A stretch of DNA of 64,000 nucleotides from Clostridiales bacterium (GTDB lineage: Bacteria; Bacillota_A; Clostridia; Oscillospirales; Oscillospiraceae): contig DXTB01000003.1 of the NCBI GenBank assembly GCA_019410105.1, forward strand, positions 1 to 64,000, given 5' to 3'. The position numbers were made by a program, and so were the translations under genes. A model generated the notes under the pieces. It did not search any database and was not told the DNA's origin. It worked only from the letters and a program-made list of their open reading frames with translations. Of the stretch, positions 12,610-21,133 are shown one piece after another; positions within the stretch are counted from its first letter, which is position 1; every line of letters starts with the position of its first letter.

Positions 12610-13791
12610 TTACTTTATACCGGGATAGGCCCGGGCCACATAGTCGGCGATCCTGCGCACCGCCTCCTTCAGGTTTTCGTCGGAGTTGGCGAATACCAGC
12701 CGCAGATAGCCCTCGCCCATGTCACCGAAGGCGGAGCCGGGCACCGTCACCACTCCTGCGTTCTCCAGCAGCTCCTCCGCAAACGCTTGGGAGGTCTTGC
12801 CGAATGCCTTGATGTTGGGGAAGGCGTAGAAGCTGCCCGCGGACTTCTTGCAGGTGATGCCGGGGATAGCGTTGAGTCCGTCCACCAGAATGTCCCGGCG
12901 GCGGGTGTAGTCCGCCACCATCTGGTCCACGCACGCCGTGCTCTTCAGGGCCTCCACCGCCGCCGCCTGGGTGAAGGTGGACACACAGGAGGCCACCCCC
13001 TCCTGCAGCTGCGCCATTTTCTTGATGTACCCCGGCTCCGGCGCTACCAGATAGCCGATCCGCCAGCCGGTCATGGCATAGGACTTGGAGAAGCTGTTCA
13101 GCACCATCACGCGGTCCTGCATCTCGGGCACCTGGGCCATGCTGTACGGCTGGATGCCGTCGTATACGATGGCGTCATAGGGCTCGTCTGTCAGCACCCA
13201 CAGGTCATGGGTCTTCGCCACCTTGGCGATGGCCAGGATGTCCTCCTTCGTCAGCACCGCGCCGGTGGGATTGCAGGGGGAGTTCAGCAGGATCGCCCGG
13301 GTCCGGGACGTGACGGCCTTTTCGATATCCGCCGCTTGGAGCCGGTAGCCATATTCCTCATACGTGGGGACGGGCACCGCTCTGGCGCCGATGCTGCTGG
13401 CCTGCCCGTAGTAGTTGGGGAAGCAGGGATCCGGCACCAGGATTTCATCGCCCGGGTCCAGCAGCGTCATCATGGCCAGGAACAAGCCCTCCATGGCCCC
13501 CACGGTGATGATGACGTGGTCTTTGGTATAGCCCTCCCAGTACTGCTTCCGGTACTTGGCGGCCACAGCCTCCCGCAGCTCTGTGGTGCCGGCGTTGGGC
13601 GCGTAATGGGTCTGCCCCTCGTCCAGGGCTCTCTTCGCCGCGTCCTTGATGTACTGGGGCGTTTCGAAGTTGGGTTCGCCCACCGTCAGCTTGATCGCCT
13701 CCGGGTACTGGGCCGCCAAATCAAACATCTTCCGGATGCCGGACGCTGGATACTGCTTCGCCCGCTGGGAAATGCGCAGTTCCTGTTCCAT
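12610..13791 (-). CDS. class I/II pyridoxal-phosphate aminotransferase
   Basis: Fold-type I aminotransferase of 393 residues transferring an amino group to a 2-oxo acid. The PLP Lys is in NSFSKSYAMTGWRIGY; other family marks are the NSPCNPTG block, the Asp/Tyr in TDEPYDAIVYDG, and the carboxylate-binding Arg near the C terminus (GYLRLVFAN). The start at MEQELR is chosen because AAAAGGAG sits 9 bp before it; an ATG three codons upstream overlaps that site. Between the AGCS symporter and nifJ it probably turns an imported amino acid (alanine is the obvious candidate) into pyruvate. It could equally be an aspartate or aromatic aminotransferase. Confidence 0.88.
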   Translation of the reverse strand: MEQELRISQRAKQYPASGIRKMFDLAAQYPEAIKLTVGEPNFETPQYIKDAAKRALDEGQTHYAPNAGTTELREAVAAKYRKQYWEGYTKDHVIITVGAMEGLFLAMMTLLDPGDEILVPDPCFPNYYGQASSIGARAVPVPTYEEYGYRLQAADIEKAVTSRTRAILLNSPCNPTGAVLTKEDILAIAKVAKTHDLWVLTDEPYDAIVYDGIQPYSMAQVPEMQDRVMVLNSFSKSYAMTGWRIGYLVAPEPGYIKKMAQLQEGVASCVSTFTQAAAVEALKSTACVDQMVADYTRRRDILVDGLNAIPGITCKKSAGSFYAFPNIKAFGKTSQAFAEELLENAGVVTVPGSAFGDMGEGYLRLVFANSDENLKEAVRRIADYVARAYPGIK

Positions 13792-13822
13792 TGGTAACAT
13801 CTCCTTTTGATCATCTTCTCAC

Positions 13823-13867
13823 GCGCATCCGGCGCGCCCGTTCCGAAAGCGGGCACGCCGAATGCGC
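13823..13867. other. intercistronic hairpin between AGCS and aminotransferase genes
   Basis: An imperfect stem with outer GCGCAT/ATGCGC and inner CGCCCG/CGGGC(A) pairing fills the 89-bp gap. No T tract follows. It may set different mRNA stability for the two genes. Confidence 0.5.
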
Positions 13868-13880
13868 AGCAGGCAGTTCC

Positions 13881-15308
13881 TTACTTCGCAGTCTTGTCGT
13901 TCACCCACAGCTCCGGGATGGCGTTGGCCGCCGCCTCACTGGTGGGCTCCCACTTGCCGGACTTCAGCCGGGCCAGGTAATCATTGATCAGTGCGCCGAT
14001 CTGCTTGCGCATCAGGAAGCAGACCACCAGGTTGCACACGGCGCACACACCGAAGAAGAAGTCGAAGAGATTCCACAGCACACTGAGGGCGCCCACAGAG
14101 CCGATGATGGCGAAGGCGCAGCCCAGAAGCCGGTAGGGCAGAATGAACTTCTTGCCGCCCAGGACGGTCATGCAGATCTCACCGTAGTACACATTGACCA
14201 GCGCGGTGGTGAAGGCGAAGAAGGTGATGATGGCCACCACGAACACCGTGCCAGCGATGGCGTTGCCGAAACCGGCGCCGAAAGCAGTGGCGGTCAGGGC
14301 CGCGCCGGTGCCGCCCTCGGTCCACACACCGGTGCACAGGACCACCAGAGCGGTCATGGTGCAGACGATGATGGTGTCCACGAACACCTCGCTGATGCCC
14401 CACAGGCCCTGCTTCACCGGATGGTTGGCGGAAGAGGAGGAGTGGGCCAGCGGCGCCATGCCGGTGCCGGCCTCATTGGAGTACACGCCGCGGGCCAGGC
14501 CCCAGCGGATGGCCAGCATCACGGTGGAGCCGGCAAAGCCGCCGGTGGCAGCCATAGGCGTAAAGGCGTACTCAAAAATCATCGCAAAGACGTGCGGGAT
14601 GTTGCTGCCGAACTTTACCAGAATAAAGATGCTGCCGATCACATAGGCCAGCGCCATCAGGGGGACCACCTTCTCCGCAAAGGAGGAGATACTCTTGATG
14701 CCGCCCACCAGCACAACGGCCATGATGACGGCAAAGATCACGCCCACGATCCAGCCGGGAACGTCAAAGGAGACCCGAATCGCCTCCACCACAGAGTTGG
14801 CCTGCACGGCGGGCGCAAACACCATGGCGCAGCCCAGGATCACAGCCCAGAAAATGCCCAGCCACTTCCAGCTCTTGCCCAGCCCCCGGCGCACATACCA
14901 ATAGAAGCCACCGTGCCATCTGCCGGTCTCAGGATCCCGCTCCCGGTAGGCCATGCCCAGGGTGATCTCGGAAAACTTCACGATGAAGCCCATGAGGGCC
15001 ACGGCCCACATCCAGAATACGGCGCCAGGGCCGCCGGTGGCGATGGCCACCGATACACCGGCGATGTTCCCCACGCCAAGCGTGGAGGCCAGCGCCGTGC
15101 AGCAGGCCTGGAACGGGGAAATATCGCCCTCGCCGTCGCCCTTGTCGAAGATCTTGCCGAACGTGTTCTTCATGGCGTGTCCGAACCTGGTGAATTGGAA
15201 GAACTTAAAGCGGACGGACAGGTACACAGCGACTGCGGATGTCAGGATCAGAAGCGGCCATCCCCACAGCCAGTTGGAAATCGCCATCATGATGTCGATG
15301 ATAAACAT
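13881..15308 (-). CDS. AGCS-family alanine/glycine:Na+ symporter
   Basis: Membrane symporter (475 aa, about eleven helices) of the alanine or glycine:cation symporter family, importing small neutral amino acids with Na+. The family signature GGPGAVFWMW lies near residue 91-100, preceded by ALASTLGVGNIAGVS, and a conserved SNEAGTGMAP block is present near residue 280. GGGAGGTAGAAT precedes the ATG. First gene of the leftward set with the aminotransferase and nifJ, so it is the entry step of a likely amino-acid-to-acetyl-CoA route. Divergent from an IclR gene; a perfect inverted repeat at 15418-15435 lies in its upstream region. Confidence 0.93.
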   Translation of the reverse strand: MFIIDIMMAISNWLWGWPLLILTSAVAVYLSVRFKFFQFTRFGHAMKNTFGKIFDKGDGEGDISPFQACCTALASTLGVGNIAGVSVAIATGGPGAVFWMWAVALMGFIVKFSEITLGMAYRERDPETGRWHGGFYWYVRRGLGKSWKWLGIFWAVILGCAMVFAPAVQANSVVEAIRVSFDVPGWIVGVIFAVIMAVVLVGGIKSISSFAEKVVPLMALAYVIGSIFILVKFGSNIPHVFAMIFEYAFTPMAATGGFAGSTVMLAIRWGLARGVYSNEAGTGMAPLAHSSSSANHPVKQGLWGISEVFVDTIIVCTMTALVVLCTGVWTEGGTGAALTATAFGAGFGNAIAGTVFVVAIITFFAFTTALVNVYYGEICMTVLGGKKFILPYRLLGCAFAIIGSVGALSVLWNLFDFFFGVCAVCNLVVCFLMRKQIGALINDYLARLKSGKWEPTSEAAANAIPELWVNDKTAK

Positions 15309-15417
15309 ATTCTACCTCCCAAATAACTTCATGCGCTCCATTTTCGATTGGCTGAATCATCTGTCGGGAAGTCTTTCCCCGCGGCTTCCCCGGCTCCTCC
15401 TTTCCTCCTATATTCGA

Positions 15418-15435
15418 TATGCGGCCAGCCGCATA
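15418..15435. promoter_or_regulatory. inverted repeat upstream of the AGCS gene
   Basis: TATGCGGC-CA-GCCGCATA, perfect 8-bp arms, 110 bp before the AGCS start. Candidate binding site for the divergent IclR regulator. The 423-bp gap 15309-15731 also holds the hairpin at 15496-15543 and the palindrome at 15672-15685, and no gene. Confidence 0.4.
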
Positions 15436-15495
15436 ACTTGCCTGATTTCCAATAATTCCGTATGGTGGAAGCGGATTCCTTTGGGTAGAATTGTC

Positions 15496-15543
15496 AAAGC
15501 TGCCGGTCTTTTCTGGACATGTATCCAAAAAAGCGGCAGCTTT
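15496..15543. other. compound hairpin in the AGCS/iclR intergenic region
   Basis: AAAGCTGCCG pairs perfectly with CGGCAGCTTT across a 28-nt loop that itself contains TGGA/TCCA. Followed by TTTT on the plus strand. Role unknown; possibly a leader structure or a stop to leftover transcription. Confidence 0.4.
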
Positions 15544-15671
15544 TCCGTAGAACGGGATCATTTTCCAAAATCGTGTCAAAAACCAAAGCCGCAACTGCGG
15601 CCCGACACGAAGCATTTCCACGGAAAATTACGGATCCTGTTTTCTTTCCTTATGATTTATGATATTATATA

Positions 15672-15685
15672 GACAAACATTTGTC
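15672..15685. promoter_or_regulatory. palindrome overlapping the iclR-type promoter
   Basis: GACAAA-CA-TTTGTC lies immediately after an A/T-rich -10-like TATTAT (15662-15667) and 46 bp before the regulator's ATG. Likely an autoregulatory operator. Confidence 0.5.
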
Positions 15686-15731
15686 AAGGCAGAATGTTTC
15701 TATGATATCGCCAAAAAGGAGCGGCCGATTT

Positions 15732-16496
15732 ATGGCAAAAGAACAGGTATCCAGCATCCTCCGCGCCCTGGAGATTTTGGAGTGCTTCATGGATAACGAG
15801 ACGGAATGGACGTTGAAGCGCCTGGTGGCACAGCTGGATCTGCCCACCACCACTGTCCACCGCCAGCTCTCCACCCTCACGGACCGGGGTTATCTGGTCC
15901 AGGATCCCGTCCGCAAGAGCTACCGGGTGGGGCCACGCCTCCTGCTGCTCTCCAGCACCGTCCTCAGCCACTCCGATCTGCGCAGTACCGCCCGGCCGGA
16001 GCTGGAAAAGCTGTCCGCCACTGTGAAGGAGACCATCAACCTCAGTGTGATGCTGGACCGGGAGATCTTTTATCTGGACAAAGTGGAGACCTTCCGCTCC
16101 GTGGTGTGCAACACGAAAGTGGGCACCCGAGCCCCGGCCCACGCCACCAGCGGCGGCAAGATCATGCTGGCCTTTCACGATCCCGATTATGTGGACGCCT
16201 ACTGCCGGGACCTGCCCCAGATGCAGCGGCTGACGGACCGCACCGTCTTCTCCCCGGACCTGCTGCGGGAGCAGCTGGCCCAGGCCCGGATCAACGGCTT
16301 CGCCATTGACGACGGGGAGATCGAACCCGGCCTGATCTGCGTGGGCGCCCCCATCTTCGGTCTGGACCAGACGGTGGTGGCGGCGGTCAGCATCGCCGGT
16401 CCCACCTTCCGTATGAAGGAAGAGTTGGACGTGATGACTCGTGCCGTGAAGGCCACTGCCGCCAACATCTCCCGCCTGATGGGCGGGCGGCCGTGA
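15732..16496 (+). CDS. IclR-family transcriptional regulator
   Basis: Regulator of 254 residues. The N-terminal winged helix (residues 1-70: SSILRALEILECFM, then LPTTTVHRQLSTLTDRGYL) is followed by the IclR effector domain with APAHATSGGKIMLAF and the C-terminal GLICVGAPIFG and AAVSIAGP blocks. The start at MAKEQV is favoured by AAAAAGGAG 11 bp upstream. Divergent from the AGCS-aminotransferase-nifJ set, which it probably controls in response to a small carboxylate such as pyruvate or another 2-oxo acid; that link rests on gene order only. Confidence 0.92.
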   Translation: MAKEQVSSILRALEILECFMDNETEWTLKRLVAQLDLPTTTVHRQLSTLTDRGYLVQDPVRKSYRVGPRLLLLSSTVLSHSDLRSTARPELEKLSATVKETINLSVMLDREIFYLDKVETFRSVVCNTKVGTRAPAHATSGGKIMLAFHDPDYVDAYCRDLPQMQRLTDRTVFSPDLLREQLAQARINGFAIDDGEIEPGLICVGAPIFGLDQTVVAAVSIAGPTFRMKEELDVMTRAVKATAANISRLMGGRP

Positions 16497-16517
16497 CGCG
16501 ACCTGTTTTCCAGCTGT

Positions 16518-16551
16518 CAGGAGCGGGACCCCATAAGGGCTCCCGCTCCTG
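16518..16551. terminator. terminator between the iclR-type gene and ppk
   Basis: CAGGAGCGGGA pairs with TCCCGCTCCTG; CTGTTTTTT follows on the plus strand. It ends the rightward IclR transcript and lies just past the leftward ppk stop. Confidence 0.8.
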
Positions 16552-16558
16552 CTGTTTT

Positions 16559-18661
16559 TTACTTCCGCTTCCGGAACAGCTCCGGCAGTCTCCAGCCGCG
16601 GCCCTTTCCCCGCTCCGTGGCCCGCATCTGGGGAGGATGGTCCAGATAGAACTGCTGGACGGAAACCGGCACCGCGCCGGCCTGCTCCGCCCGGACAAAG
16701 CCCCCGTCCGGCAGCATCCGCCGGGCCTTCACATTGTCTCCCAGAAGCCGGGCCAGATAGTCCGAGAGGAAGTCCTGCACCTCCCGGCTCTCCACCGGGC
16801 AGGCGATCTCCACCCGCCGCTCCTGATTTCGGGTCATGATGTCCGCAGAGGATAAGTACATCTGCCGCAGGGCACCCTCCCCGAAGCAGTAGATGCGGGA
16901 GTGCTCCAGAAACTCCCCCACGATGCTGGTCACGGTGATATGGTCCGTCTTGCCTGGCACGCCGGGCACCAGGCAGCAGATGCCCCGGACGATCAGGTCC
17001 ACCCGCACTCCTGCCTGGGATGCCTCCGCCAGCTTGTCGATCAGCTCCCGCTCCGTGACGGCGTTGGTCTTCAGGATGATCCGCCCCCGGTCGCCCCGGG
17101 TGATCTCCCCGTCGATGAGCCGTAACAGCGTCTGCTTCAGGGACACCGGCGCCACCAGCAGCTTGCCGTAGCTGCCCTGCAAATCGCCGATCAGCATATT
17201 CTGGAAAAAGGCCACGCCGTCGGCGGCAATGGTCCGATCCGCCGTCAACAGGGAGAAGTCTGTGTACAGCGCCGCGGTCTTTTCGTTGTAATTGCCCGTG
17301 CCGATCTGAGTCACATAGCTGAGCCCCGTCTTCTCCTTTCGGGTGATGAGGCAGATCTTGCCGTGGCACTTATAGCCGGCGGGTCCGTAGATCACCCGGC
17401 ACCCGGCCTCCTCCAGCTCCCGGGCCCAGGTGATGTTGTTGCCCTCGTCAAAGCGGGCCCGCAGCTCCACCAGCACCGTCACGGCCTTGCCGTTCTCCGC
17501 CGCGGCGCACAGGTGCTTGATGACGGCGGACTTCCCCGCCACCCGGTAAATGGTCATCTGAATGGACACCACCGCCGGGTCCGCGGCGCTCTGGCGCAGT
17601 AGGTCCAGAAACGGCTGCATGGAGTGGTAGGGATAGAACAGCAGCACGTCCCGCTGACGGATCTGCTCCCACATGGGCACCTCCCGGTCCAGCCAGGCGG
17701 GATATGCCGGCGCGTGGGGCGGGTAAAAGAGGGCGCTGTCCAGACTGTCCAGCTGGTAGGCGTATTTCAGAACCAGCGGGCAGGTGCACACATAGCTCTG
17801 CTCCGCCGTCAGCCTCAGCCGCCGGAGCAGCATGGCCTGCAGAGCCGGGGCCTCCCCCTGCATCTCCAGCCGCACCGGGGCCAGCCGCTCCCGCTGGCGC
17901 AGCAGCTTGGTCATCTGGGCGCGCAGGTCCAGGTCCTCCTGGTCCATAGCCTCATCATAGCTGATGTCTGCGTTCCGGGTGACGGACACCACCGCCTGCT
18001 CCTCGATCTGATAGATCTTGAAGATCTTCCGCAGGTGGTGGGCCAGAATGTCCTCCGTCCGCACGAAGGCGCCGGGCCGGGCCGGCAGAGGCAGGATGGG
18101 CGGCACCACATCCGGCACCCCCACGATGCCCAGCCGCCGCTTGTCTCCCTCCCGCAGCAGGGCGGCGGCATACAGGGTCTTGTTCTTCAGGTGGGGAAAG
18201 GGGTGGCTGGGGTCGATGATCTGGGGCATCAGCAACGGGCGCATGGCCTCCCGGTACCAGGCCCGCACATACTCCCGCTCACCGTTTTTCAGCTCCTTGT
18301 AGGGGATATCCGCCACCCCATGTTCCGCCAGGGCCTCCATCAGCTCCCGGTATACCTGGTCCCGCTGCCGGACCAGCGGCACCACGGCGGCATAGATCCG
18401 CCGCAGCTGTTCCGCCGGGGAGAACCCGCCCTTGTTTTCCCGGGCGTTCGGGGCCACCAGGGCTAGGTCCGTCAGGCTTCCCACCCGCACCATGAAGAAC
18501 TCGTCCAGGTTGCTGGTGAAGATGGAGAGAAAGCGCAGACGCTCCATCAGCGGCACAGAGGGGTCCGCCGCCTCCTCCAGCACCCGCTGGTCAAAGGCCA
18601 GCCAACTGAGTTCCCGGTTCTGGGTGTAACTCAGGTCCCAGCGTTCAGCAGCTTGTGACAC
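16559..18661 (-). CDS. ppk: polyphosphate kinase 1
   Basis: Reversible transfer of ATP gamma-phosphate onto polyphosphate, usually membrane-associated. Four-domain PPK1: N-terminal NRELSWLAFDQRVLEEA and FLSIFTSNLDEFFMVRVG, then two phospholipase-D-like halves. The autophosphorylated His is in GYKCHGKICLI, and the second half carries LEHSRIYCFGEG and YLSSADIMTRN. The GTG at 18661 is chosen because GGAGGG lies 6 bp before it and the product then begins shortly before the conserved region (700 aa); an ATG at 18712 would give a longer, unconserved N terminus. It overlaps the 3' end of ppx by 31 bp, so translation is probably coupled. Confidence 0.95.
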   Translation of the reverse strand: MSQAAERWDLSYTQNRELSWLAFDQRVLEEAADPSVPLMERLRFLSIFTSNLDEFFMVRVGSLTDLALVAPNARENKGGFSPAEQLRRIYAAVVPLVRQRDQVYRELMEALAEHGVADIPYKELKNGEREYVRAWYREAMRPLLMPQIIDPSHPFPHLKNKTLYAAALLREGDKRRLGIVGVPDVVPPILPLPARPGAFVRTEDILAHHLRKIFKIYQIEEQAVVSVTRNADISYDEAMDQEDLDLRAQMTKLLRQRERLAPVRLEMQGEAPALQAMLLRRLRLTAEQSYVCTCPLVLKYAYQLDSLDSALFYPPHAPAYPAWLDREVPMWEQIRQRDVLLFYPYHSMQPFLDLLRQSAADPAVVSIQMTIYRVAGKSAVIKHLCAAAENGKAVTVLVELRARFDEGNNITWARELEEAGCRVIYGPAGYKCHGKICLITRKEKTGLSYVTQIGTGNYNEKTAALYTDFSLLTADRTIAADGVAFFQNMLIGDLQGSYGKLLVAPVSLKQTLLRLIDGEITRGDRGRIILKTNAVTERELIDKLAEASQAGVRVDLIVRGICCLVPGVPGKTDHITVTSIVGEFLEHSRIYCFGEGALRQMYLSSADIMTRNQERRVEIACPVESREVQDFLSDYLARLLGDNVKARRMLPDGGFVRAEQAGAVPVSVQQFYLDHPPQMRATERGKGRGWRLPELFRKRK

Positions 18662-19536
18662 AGATATCCCTCCCTGACGCCGTAGGGACTGATATACAGC
18701 TCTCCTTCGCACAGCGCCTCTGTCAGTGCATCCATCAGCACGATGCCCGGCAGAATCGTGTGCACCCGGTCCGGGCAGTGTCGCAGGATCAGCTTCCGCG
18801 TCTGGTGGTCCCGCTTCAACAGCAGCTTTGTCAGCCGGCGGACCTCCGCAGGCGTCAGGATGCGGTTTCCCGCCGGCTTTTCATACCAGTCATTGGCGAT
18901 TTTCAGCGCCGCCCGGGCCGTGCCGCCCACGCCGCAGACCCGTTCCGCCCGGTGCGCCGGCAGCCGGGCCTCCTTCAGGGCCGCGGCCACGGCGCTGCGG
19001 ATCCGCTCCAGCTCCTTTTTCTTGGGCCACAGGCCGTCCACGCAGCGATTGAACAGCTCCAGGGATCCGATGGGCAGGCTCTGGGCCTTTTTGACCTCCC
19101 CGGCCCGGACCTCCAGGACCTCTGCGCTGCCGCCGCCAATGTCGAACATGGCGCCGTCCTGCAAGTCCGTGGCCGTCCGGGCGCCGTAATAGCCCAGTCT
19201 GGCCTCCAGCTCGCCGGAGATCACATCCACTCCCACGCCGGTGGCCGCCCGGATCTGCTCCACCGCCTCCTCCGTGTTGCGGATGTTCCGCAGGGAAGCG
19301 GTTGCAAACACGTGGGGGGCGTCCAGATCAAACTGCCGCAGCAGCGCCTGAAAGTCCCGGATGGCCCCGCAGGCCCGCTGGATTCCCTCCGGAGAGAGCA
19401 CCCCTCCGTGGACGTAGCTGACCAGTCCCGCCATCTCCTTTTCGGAAAACAGCAGGTCGAATCCGCCCTCCGGCAGGGTGTTGTAGACGGACAGGCGGAT
19501 GGTGTTGGACCCCAGGTCCACAATGGCGAATTTCAT
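18631..19536 (-). CDS. ppx: exopolyphosphatase / pppGpp phosphatase (Ppx/GppA family)
   Basis: ASKHA-fold phosphatase of 301 residues removing terminal phosphates from polyphosphate or from pppGpp. The phosphate-1 loop is AIVDLGSNTIRLSVYN at the start, the phosphate-2 loop is MFDIGGGSAEVLEV (about 130-143), and the Glu of EEAVEQIR lies in the catalytic region. Start at MKFAIV is set by AAGGAG 10 bp upstream; an upstream ATG in the same frame adds 17 unconserved residues. First gene of the ppx-ppk pair, so synthesis and breakdown of polyphosphate are made together. It is the short form, lacking the C-terminal HD-like extension of enterobacterial Ppx. Confidence 0.92.
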   Translation of the reverse strand: MKFAIVDLGSNTIRLSVYNTLPEGGFDLLFSEKEMAGLVSYVHGGVLSPEGIQRACGAIRDFQALLRQFDLDAPHVFATASLRNIRNTEEAVEQIRAATGVGVDVISGELEARLGYYGARTATDLQDGAMFDIGGGSAEVLEVRAGEVKKAQSLPIGSLELFNRCVDGLWPKKKELERIRSAVAAALKEARLPAHRAERVCGVGGTARAALKIANDWYEKPAGNRILTPAEVRRLTKLLLKRDHQTRKLILRHCPDRVHTILPGIVLMDALTEALCEGELYISPYGVREGYLCHKLLNAGT

Positions 19537-19651
19537 GGATATGACGCTCCTTCTTCCCGCGCTCCTCACCGGGGCGCGGCATTTCACGTTTATCAGATTG
19601 ACACAGGCAGATGAAATTCAAAAGCGCGGTGCTGTAAAATGCCGGTAAAAT

Positions 19652-20743
19652 TCAGGCTTTTTCGATGGCTCTGGCCACAGCGGCCAGGGCCTGGGCCTCC
19701 GTGTCGTCAAAAAGGTGGGTGTAGATGTTGCTGGTGACGGTCATGGAGCTGTGCCCCAGGGTGCGGGAGATATCGAACATGGGCACGCCCTGGCTGTTGG
19801 CCACCGAGGCAAAGCTGTGCCGCAGGCCGTGGAGGGAGATCTTGGGCAGCCCCTGCCGCCGCACCACCGTCAGCAGGTCCCGGGTCAGCTGGTCCGGCTT
19901 GGGGGGCGCCCCGTCCTGCCGCAGCACCACCCACTCCTTCGGGTCGTCGCTGCGCCGCCTCTCCCACGCCCGCCGCAGCACCTGCTGCAGGTCCTGGAGC
20001 CCGGTGATGCCCAGCCGCCGGGCGGAGGTGCGGGTCTTGGGGGACTTCAGCACCACGCTGCCGCCCACCTCTGTGCGCACCTCCCGGATGGAGAGCAGCC
20101 CCGCCTCCAGGTCCACATTCTCCCACCGCAGGCCGCAGATCTCGCTGCGCCGCAGGCCCAGATAGGCCGCCAGCTTCACCGGCAGCTCCATCATCGTGCC
20201 GGACACGGCGGAGAACAGCAGCTGCAGCTGCTCCGGGGAGTAAAAGCTGAAGCGGGCCTCCTTCTTCTTGGGCGGCGTCACCCGGTCCATGGGGCTGCGT
20301 TCCAGCATCTCCAGCCGCACCGCCATGCCCAGGGCCGTGGTCAGCATCACATAGTGCTTGATGACCGTGTTGGGGGACAGGCCCTGGTTCATCTTCTCAT
20401 AGAGATAGCCCTGGATACGCAGGGGCGTCAGCTCCGCCAGAGGGATCCTTCCCAGGGCAGGCAGCACATGACAGCGTGCCATGTTGCGGTAGGCGTACAG
20501 CGTGCTCTCCGCCCGGTCCCGGGCCACCACCTCCTCCAGCCAGAAGGTCAGCCACTCCCCCAGTGTGCAGTCCTTCCCCGGCAGGCGCCGGTCGGCACAG
20601 GAGTTCCCCTCCAGCGCGGCCTGGGCCTCCTCCCTGGTGCGGTAGGTGCGGGTATAGCGCCGTCCGTCCTGCCGGAACACCGCGTAATACAGCTGCCGCT
20701 CCGTGTCGTATGCAAGATTCTTCTGGATCGTCTTTCTGGGCAT
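19652..20743 (-). CDS. tyrosine recombinase / phage-type integrase
   Basis: Site-specific recombinase of 363 residues. N-terminal arm-binding region (residues 1-50, RQDGRRYTRTYRTREEAQAA), SAM-like core-binding domain (60-165) and catalytic domain (170-360) with Arg in GLRRSEICGLRW, Lys in LKSPKTRTS, HGLRHSFAS, LGHSS and the Tyr nucleophile in YTHLFDD. All catalytic positions appear intact. Start at MPRKTI; the longer upstream frame is unconserved. No excisionase, phage, conjugation or tRNA gene is nearby, so it is an orphan: the remnant of an element, or a recombinase acting on local DNA. Nested inverted repeats sit directly upstream. Confidence 0.92.
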   Translation of the reverse strand: MPRKTIQKNLAYDTERQLYYAVFRQDGRRYTRTYRTREEAQAALEGNSCADRRLPGKDCTLGEWLTFWLEEVVARDRAESTLYAYRNMARCHVLPALGRIPLAELTPLRIQGYLYEKMNQGLSPNTVIKHYVMLTTALGMAVRLEMLERSPMDRVTPPKKKEARFSFYSPEQLQLLFSAVSGTMMELPVKLAAYLGLRRSEICGLRWENVDLEAGLLSIREVRTEVGGSVVLKSPKTRTSARRLGITGLQDLQQVLRRAWERRRSDDPKEWVVLRQDGAPPKPDQLTRDLLTVVRRQGLPKISLHGLRHSFASVANSQGVPMFDISRTLGHSSMTVTSNIYTHLFDDTEAQALAAVARAIEKA

Positions 20744-20771
20744 GGGTGCATTCCTCTCTCTTTCTCTCTCG

Positions 20772-20797
20772 TTTTGCGATGCAGGCGCATCGCAAAA
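20772..20797. repeat. inverted repeat upstream of the recombinase
   Basis: TTTTGCGATGC-AGGC-GCATCGCAAAA, perfect 11-bp arms, 29 bp before the recombinase ATG. Could be an operator, an RNA hairpin, or a recombinase site. Confidence 0.7.
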
Positions 20798-20867
20798 GGG
20801 CCGTGTGCCGCCGACCACGGCGCGGCCTGAAATTTCAGCGCACGGACCGGGACAGCCCACATGCGCG

Positions 20868-20928
20868 AAAACTTCATGCGCCGCCGGGGCAGCTGATTTT
20901 CGCGGCGCCCCACTGCCCATGAAGTTTT
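20868..20928. repeat. nested inverted repeat upstream of the recombinase
   Basis: Outer arms AAAACTTCATG and CATGAAGTTTT enclose inner arms GCGCCGC and GCGGCGC. Symmetry of this size next to a recombinase suggests a core or arm site. The 390-bp gap 20744-21133 otherwise holds the repeat at 20772-20797, a hairpin CCGGCCCT/AGGGCCGG (21021-21046), CCGCAGGC/GCCTGCGG (21064-21088), a terminator and no gene. Confidence 0.6.
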
Positions 20929-21091
20929 ATGCCCTTTTATCATAAACAACTCACGCTGTCCAATAGGATACCCATATTCGGTCAGACAAAACACAATTAT
21001 TGTAAATTTCCGGGCCCGCTCCGGCCCTCTATTCATGTAGGGCCGGGGCGAATGCCCCTTCTGCCGCAGGCTTTTTCACGGCCTGCGGGAC

Positions 21092-21119
21092 AAAAAAGCG
21101 GCTGCCTGCGGCAGCCGCT
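21092..21119 (-). terminator. terminator of the EEP-family gene
   Basis: Read leftward: AGCGGCTGCC stem with its complement, TGC-type loop, then a run of six T. It lies 15 bp past the EEP stop. Confidence 0.88.
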
Positions 21120-21133
21120 CTCCAAGAGCCGAT

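Noticed and set aside
20772..20797. Terminator for a rightward gene
   Set aside because: No rightward gene lies upstream and the repeat is T-rich on one arm only in the sense expected for either strand; better left as an inverted repeat near the recombinase start.
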